Assembly: GCF_964340395.1 (NCBI RefSeq)
Contig: NC_135561.1
Coordinates: forward strand, 18,034,240-18,098,239
DNA: 64,000 bases
Direction of reading: 5' to 3'
Source of the DNA: Glandiceps talaboti
Lineage: Eukaryota; Hemichordata; Enteropneusta; Spengelidae
Shown here: one piece after another, positions 59,640-64,000 of the stretch
Layout of the letters: every line of letters begins with the position of its first letter
Position numbering within the stretch: the stretch's first letter is position 1
The notes under the pieces: model-generated
The model's input: only the letters and a program-made list of their open reading frames with translations
Database searches by the model: none
What the model was told of the DNA's origin: nothing
Position numbers and translations under genes: made by a program

Positions 59640-60920
59640 ATCAGAAATGTGATGTTTGTATACTTAAGATATTGCCTGAATAACTGAACATCAATAATTA
59701 TATGCAAATGAACAGTTTCATTGACAAGGATTTAAGAACATGTCTGCATTGTTATGGTTGATGTATGTAACAAATTATACTGAATTTGAAGAGTGCATTC
59801 TTAAGATATAGCCTAATTACTGAAAATCAATAATTATGCAAATGAACTTTACAAGTAACAGTTACATTGACAAGGACTTAAGAACATGTCTGCAATGTTA
59901 TGGTTTATGTATGTACCAAATACAGTCTTAAGATATACCCTAATTACATAAATCATTAAAAATAATTATAGTAATGCAAATGTATAATGCGCCTTTCCTC
60001 CTGAGTGCTTAAGGCGCTCACAAATATTACCCCTGGCATGGATCAAGGGCAGCACAATGGCCTTTTATACTTCCTCAACTCCCTGGGGCACATACAATCC
60101 ATTGCAGCCTCTATAAGCGCACATGATTAAAGCATTCACATAGCAGCCTCTATCCTACCAGGTACCCAATTATACATAATTACATAGATGACTCGTTAAA
60201 ACTAAAAGCAACATAAACAAGCTTGTTCAGAATATTTGTGATTAGATATGTTTTAAGTATGTACCAAATTATGTTGAATTTGAAGTGCACAGTTTTAAGA
60301 TATAGCCTAATTATCATTAAAACTGAAACCAACATCAACAAGCTTTTTAGAACCCCTGCATTTGTTATGGTTCACTTATATAGTAAATTACATTGAATTT
60401 GAAGTGTACATTCTTAAGACATAGCAAATTAACGAAAACCATTTCATTATGCAAATGACTCATTAAAACTAAGAGTTACATTACTAAGCTTTAAGAGACA
60501 TGTGCACCCTTGTATCATGAATGTATGTACCAACTTATATATATTGATCTATGCACTCTCCAAATATAGCCTAGTTACTGAAAATCATTAATTATGCAAA
60601 TGACTTAAAAACTAAAAGTTACATTTCACAAGCTTTTCAGGACATGTGCGTTGTGTTATGTTTCAAGTATGTGTGTAATTACTTTGGATTTGAAGTGTGC
60701 ATTCTAAAGTTATAGCCTAAATGCCGAAAATCATTAATTATGCAAATAAGTCTTTAAAACTAAAAGCTACATTGTCAATCTTTACAGGACACAATCACTT
60801 TGTTATCATGAATGTGTGTACCTAATAACATTGAATTTGACACATGCATTCTTGAGATGTGGCATAATTATTAAAGATAATTAATTATGCAAATTATTCA
60901 TTAATATTCTTTGCATGTTT
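59640..60920 (+). repeat. ~145-bp tandem array (9 units) with ATGCAAAT in most units; core of element copy B
   Basis: Units contain TTAAGATATAGCCTAATTAC, TGAAAATCA, TTAATTATGCAAATGA, CTCATTAAAACTAAAAGTTA, CATTGACAAGCTTTTAAG-like, ACATGTGCA, a GTATGTACCAAATTA word and TTGAATTTGAAGTGCATTC. ATGCAAAT starts at 59702, 59836, 59974, 60449, 60594, 60740 and 60887; the last spacings are 145, 146 and 147 bp. Two units near 60180 and 60310 have lost it. Read in reverse this matches 26399-26944. A foreign insert splits the array at 59984-60170. Confidence 0.9.
59984..60170 (+). mobile_element. short retroposon-like insert within the tandem array
   Basis: ATAATGCGCCTTTCCTCCTG AGTGCTTAAGGCGCTCACA is followed by CCTCAACTCCCTGGGGCACA, CAGCCTCTATAAGCGCACAT and ATCCTACCAGGTACCCAATT. 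None of this belongs to the array unit, which resumes at about 60171. The first part has the AGCGC...GCGCT hairpin plan seen at the 3' end of the retrotransposon remnant at 37.15-37.21 kb. It is a partial copy; no coding capacity. Confidence 0.6.
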
Positions 60921-61105
60921 ACCAAAACCTAATCAGTTCTAGCCATTACCTTATACAATGTGCAGCAAATTTTGTTTCAATTGAGACAGCCATGTTTGAG
61001 AAAACGATGACACAGACAGACAGACACAGATAGAGACAAGGGAGACAGATGGACGAACACACACACAGTCCATCAATAAAATATGCTCTTCCCTTACAGA
61101 AGGTA
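60921..61105 (+). mobile_element. 3' end of tandem-core element copy B: CAGA tract and CCCTTACAGAAGGTA end
   Basis: After the array come TTTTGTTTCAATTGAGACAG, CCATGTTTGAGAAAACGATG, ACACAGACAGACAGACACAG (61009-61050 region), and finally CCCTTACAGAAGGTA at 61091-61105, complementary to the end found at 26930-26944 when orientation is considered. The order tandem core, CAGA microsatellite, short inverted end is the mirror image of 26159-26944. The reverse open frames at 60946-61205 are shadows. Confidence 0.62.
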
Positions 61106-62859
61106 ACAAACAATAATATACAAGCAAAACAATAAAATCTGCATTCGTTTTGATAAAGCATACATTATTTAAAGTGTTTAGACTTATGTTGAGAGAAATT
61201 CCCATGTTACTTTTTTTACTTTATTAAACTTTAATTATGTAGAGTTAAGTTTTGATAACAAAAGAAGGCTGAACACACACTTATAAATAACTGTTAATGT
61301 TAACATTAGTTTGTTGCTTAACAAATACCAAATGTATGAAAATATGGTAATTTTTTTGTTAATACATGTACATAGAAAACATGATGTTAACAATATGTTC
61401 ACATACATCACGTTCAACACAAGCAGTACATATGATAACAACAAAATCTCCTTTAGAGTCTTTCTGCCATGTATTAGAATTCCACTGCATCATTTAAAGG
61501 ATATTTTAACTCAACACCTACAACCTATTATCACAGTGCTCTTCCATATTCTAAAAGGATCAAGTGATGCTTTTTATCGAAATAGAAATCTCACTTTTCA
61601 GTAGAAAAGCCCTTGGTGGGTGGTAAACTTCATTAAAAGGCTTGTTAGGATGTTGGAAACACACTTGTGACTAATTACTAACATGCATTACTTTTCCAGA
61701 CATTTCAATTCCATTTGAAAGAACAATATTAATGGAAAGATAGTTTCTGCAAATAGATATATAAAAGTTTAATACAAGTACTAGTATTATGTATAGTGCA
61801 TTACACTACTTTAACAGTTAGTAGGAGGTAAATTGGTGAAACTATTAAACTTGCTTTAAGCCAGCCATCTTTTTCACTTACATACTAATAGCATACGCAA
61901 TGTACATAAACTGGTGTCACACATATGTCTAGTTATCACTAATACCTAATGCTATAACGAAATAATGAACACCATTTATATTTTATGTTGATTTTTAGAT
62001 ATGATTTCATTTTAAGCTTTTTTTTGAATGGTAGGTATTTTTTGCATTTTGAGATTTTTGCATTAATACTAAACTATATAAAAAATAAAAGGTATGAAAA
62101 TATTTACCTATTTTCACTAAGGTTCTAACTTGTTTAATGTATTAACAGGACTTGTACAGCTTTTCATCCACGTTACATCAAAGTTGAACTGATGAATTCT
62201 ACTATAATTAGCCTTTGTACATACATTTGTATGTAGACATGGAAGATCCTCAAGTACGCTTCAAATAATGACTTAATATATGACTCATAATATTTACTAT
62301 AAAAAACATTTGCATGGCTTTAACAACCAGAAATCAATTGCCAGGATGTGCCGATGCAATCAGCTGAAAAACAAAACACCGGTATCCATGGCTAATCTTT
62401 TAATTATCAACATTTGAATTGTAAGCTCTGAATTGGTACGAAGCACAATAAGATGTATAATGCTTGTGCTTCTACATCATTTTGAATATGTATGAATTGT
62501 AGTCATCAGTACTAAAAGTCATTAGTATTAAAGTGGCCATATGGATGAGGATTGGATATTTATTTTGGATTTTTAATTCATAAAACAATTGTATCATGGC
62601 TTCCTACTTGAAAAATCAATGTGAAACAACATATGTCAAGTCCTTGTTTGTACATTGCAAAAGATTAATAAATGTGTAAAATGTTTGTTATTGTACATAC
62701 AAGTGTATAAAACTTAAACAGTATAATCTAGGTTAATATCATTTTAAACATATTTTCAAGGCCAAATATCTGGATAATAAAAATCAAGGATCTAGGTAGG
62801 ACACTAATGGTATTTCTAGTCTGGATCATAACCCATTCACGGTTTGATTAAGTTTACCA
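61106..62859. other. 1.75 kb AT-rich DNA, no confident gene
   Basis: The forward frame 61311-61604 (97 codons) and a reverse frame 61235-61444 overlap and carry no motif. No tandem repeat was noted. Confidence 0.4.
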
Positions 62860-63065
62860 CGCTGTAAGAACAGCGTTGTTCAGTTTGACTCTACCGAACA
62901 ATGTAGATTTTCCCCATGTACTCCAGTTTCCTCCTGTATTAATACTGAACCCCATGAGGGATGGTCCTCACTGGACTTCTTGGGAGACAAGTGTTTGTAT
63001 ACATAAAGAACTATCCAGTATAAACAGAGATTATCATTATTATTATTGTTATTATTATTATTATC
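62860..63065 (+). mobile_element. retroposon-like fragment ending in an (ATT)n tail
   Basis: CATGTACTCCAGTTTCCTCC, CCCCATGAGGGATGGTCCTC, ACTGGACTTCTTGGGAGACA and ATAAAGAACTATCCAGTATA lead directly into TTATCATTATTATTATTGTT and an ATT tract (63030-63065). A body of this kind running into a 3' simple repeat is typical of SINE or non-LTR 3' ends. The CTCCGGTTTCCTCC-type phrase is one I associate with dispersed repeats of marine invertebrates, from memory only. The 85-codon frame at 62876-63133 overlies it and is probably not a gene. Confidence 0.45.
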
Positions 63066-63134
63066 TTGGAAACATCCATGTGAAAATTATTTCAACTACA
63101 CAAGTAGACAAGATTGTATTACATATTAATTAGT

Positions 63135-63260
63135 TTGTAACTAGTCAACAAGTCAATATATAGGTAAGTGTATAGTTCTTCAATATTGTATGAAATGCTA
63201 AAGACTGATGGAGTAAAACCATAACAGTTCCAAAATACCTCTATGACTGATTCATTGATT
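63135..63260 (+). repeat. direct repeat D, copy 1
   Basis: It shares TAGTTCTTCAATATTGTATG + AAA, a CTGATGGAGTAAAACC-like block, AGTTCYAAA and GGCAGCAG with 63650-63775. The 23-bp core is exact. Confidence 0.7.
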
Positions 63261-63649
63261 GATATTGGCAGCAGTCCTTAATTCTACATTTCCCATGATC
63301 TGATTGACCTTTGATTGTTATTTCTACAATCTAGTTAAAGATAAAAAAATTAATGCCATCTACAAAAGAGAAAACATCATCGATTGCTGAAATTTGGGGG
63401 CTTTAATAAAAGGAATGGTTCAAAGTTTCCTTCCATTCTAAGTTATTCAGACTGTTGATTATGAAATGATATATCACCAACATGTACATATACACTTCCT
63501 TTTTTTAAATACTGACGATCATTTTGAAGGTGTTACCAATGAGAAACAGTAATATCATAACATCTTTCTTGTTTGAGAGTATCATGCAAACATCAATGCA
63601 TTAATAATTTCAAGTACATGGTAGAAGACCAGAAAATCTCCCGCTCAAA

Positions 63650-63775
63650 CAGTTGGTTGGTCAGTCTACATGTAGGTGTAGTTCTTCAATATTGTATGAA
63701 AAGTTATGAATAATTAACATCTGTTGCAATGAAATCCTTGTAATAGTTCTAAACCATATTGTATGTTAGCAGCAG
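63650..63775 (+). repeat. direct repeat D, copy 2
   Basis: Diverged copy of 63135-63260, about 510 bp downstream, with GGTGTAGTTCTTCAATATTG, TATGAAA, then AGTTCTAAACCATA and TTAGCAGCAG. The remaining sequence to the window end is AT-rich with AATAAA words at 63785 and 63821 but no gene. Confidence 0.7.
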
Positions 63776-64000
63776 GACAATGTTAAATAAACAACACTCT
63801 GGAATAGTTGTGTTAGTGAATAAATAAAGTACATTTTCCCCTCTTTAATGTTTAAATAGACTCTTCGTGCATAAACCACTGATCCTGTATAAAGACAGGC
63901 TTTATTCTTTAAGTAGAGTGTAAGCCTATCCAGTATCTTACTAACTTTATTCCTTCATCAATCACATTATCTCAGAGATCATGCCAAATTTCTTATCTAT

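Noticed and set aside
61311-61604. 97-codon forward frame as a gene
   Set aside because: It overlaps a reverse frame, lies in very AT-rich DNA and has no domain or exon signals.

Overview
This window looks like gene-poor, AT-rich eukaryotic DNA, either intergenic or long-intron sequence. It carries many microsatellites, at least eight families of minisatellite or longer tandem repeat, and fragments of several kinds of transposon: a non-LTR reverse-transcriptase tail, a Penelope-like tail, a tRNA-derived SINE head, MITE-like inverted-repeat elements, and elements with a tandem-repeat core beside a microsatellite. None of the long open frames is a convincing host gene; most of the longest ones are simple repeats read in frame. 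The character of the repeats (TCTG/TCTA and CATA tracts, an AGCGC...GCGCT hairpin-like 3' tail, a tandem-repeat core next to a CAGA tract) suggests a marine invertebrate animal. A deuterostome such as a hemichordate or cephalochordate, or possibly a mollusc, is my guess, but I cannot fix the taxon.

Layout. 1-688 is the end of a 36-bp minisatellite. 1.1-1.4 kb holds a decayed reverse-transcriptase tail. 4.5-6.35 kb is a cluster of retroelement and Helitron-like remnants. Three copies of one dispersed, otherwise unrecognised repeat lie at 7.1, 12.4 and 13.7 kb. 15-20.7 kb is mostly unique with microsatellites. 21.0-23.0 kb is a 30-bp satellite split by a roughly 210-bp foldback element and its right-hand spacer. 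26.0-26.94 kb and 59.64-61.1 kb carry one complex repeat family in opposite orientations. 28.4-29.2 kb holds a decayed ~30-bp array and a four-copy E-box array. 31.97-33.30 kb is a clean 44-bp minisatellite. 35.84-36.46 kb is a 46-bp repeat with a 120-bp higher-order structure.

At 37.15-37.80 kb a reverse-transcriptase tail directly abuts a MITE, and two more copies of that MITE lie in tandem at 57.56-58.36 kb. 43.85-44.23 kb is a CpG-dense patch with splice-donor-like sites facing outward on both strands, the best candidate here for a promoter or first exon. 45.7-45.8 kb is a SINE remnant. 45.96-46.63 kb is a ~116-bp array carrying GTTGCTATGG half-sites. 51.18 kb has a strong short hairpin. 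62.86-63.07 kb looks like a retroposon tail ending in an ATT tract.

How it fits together: the window reads as a record of nested transposition followed by tandem amplification, not as a set of cooperating genes. Several arrays (26.4, 46 and 60 kb) are best explained as amplified internal parts of mobile elements. All homology statements come from reading by eye; no search or alignment was run.
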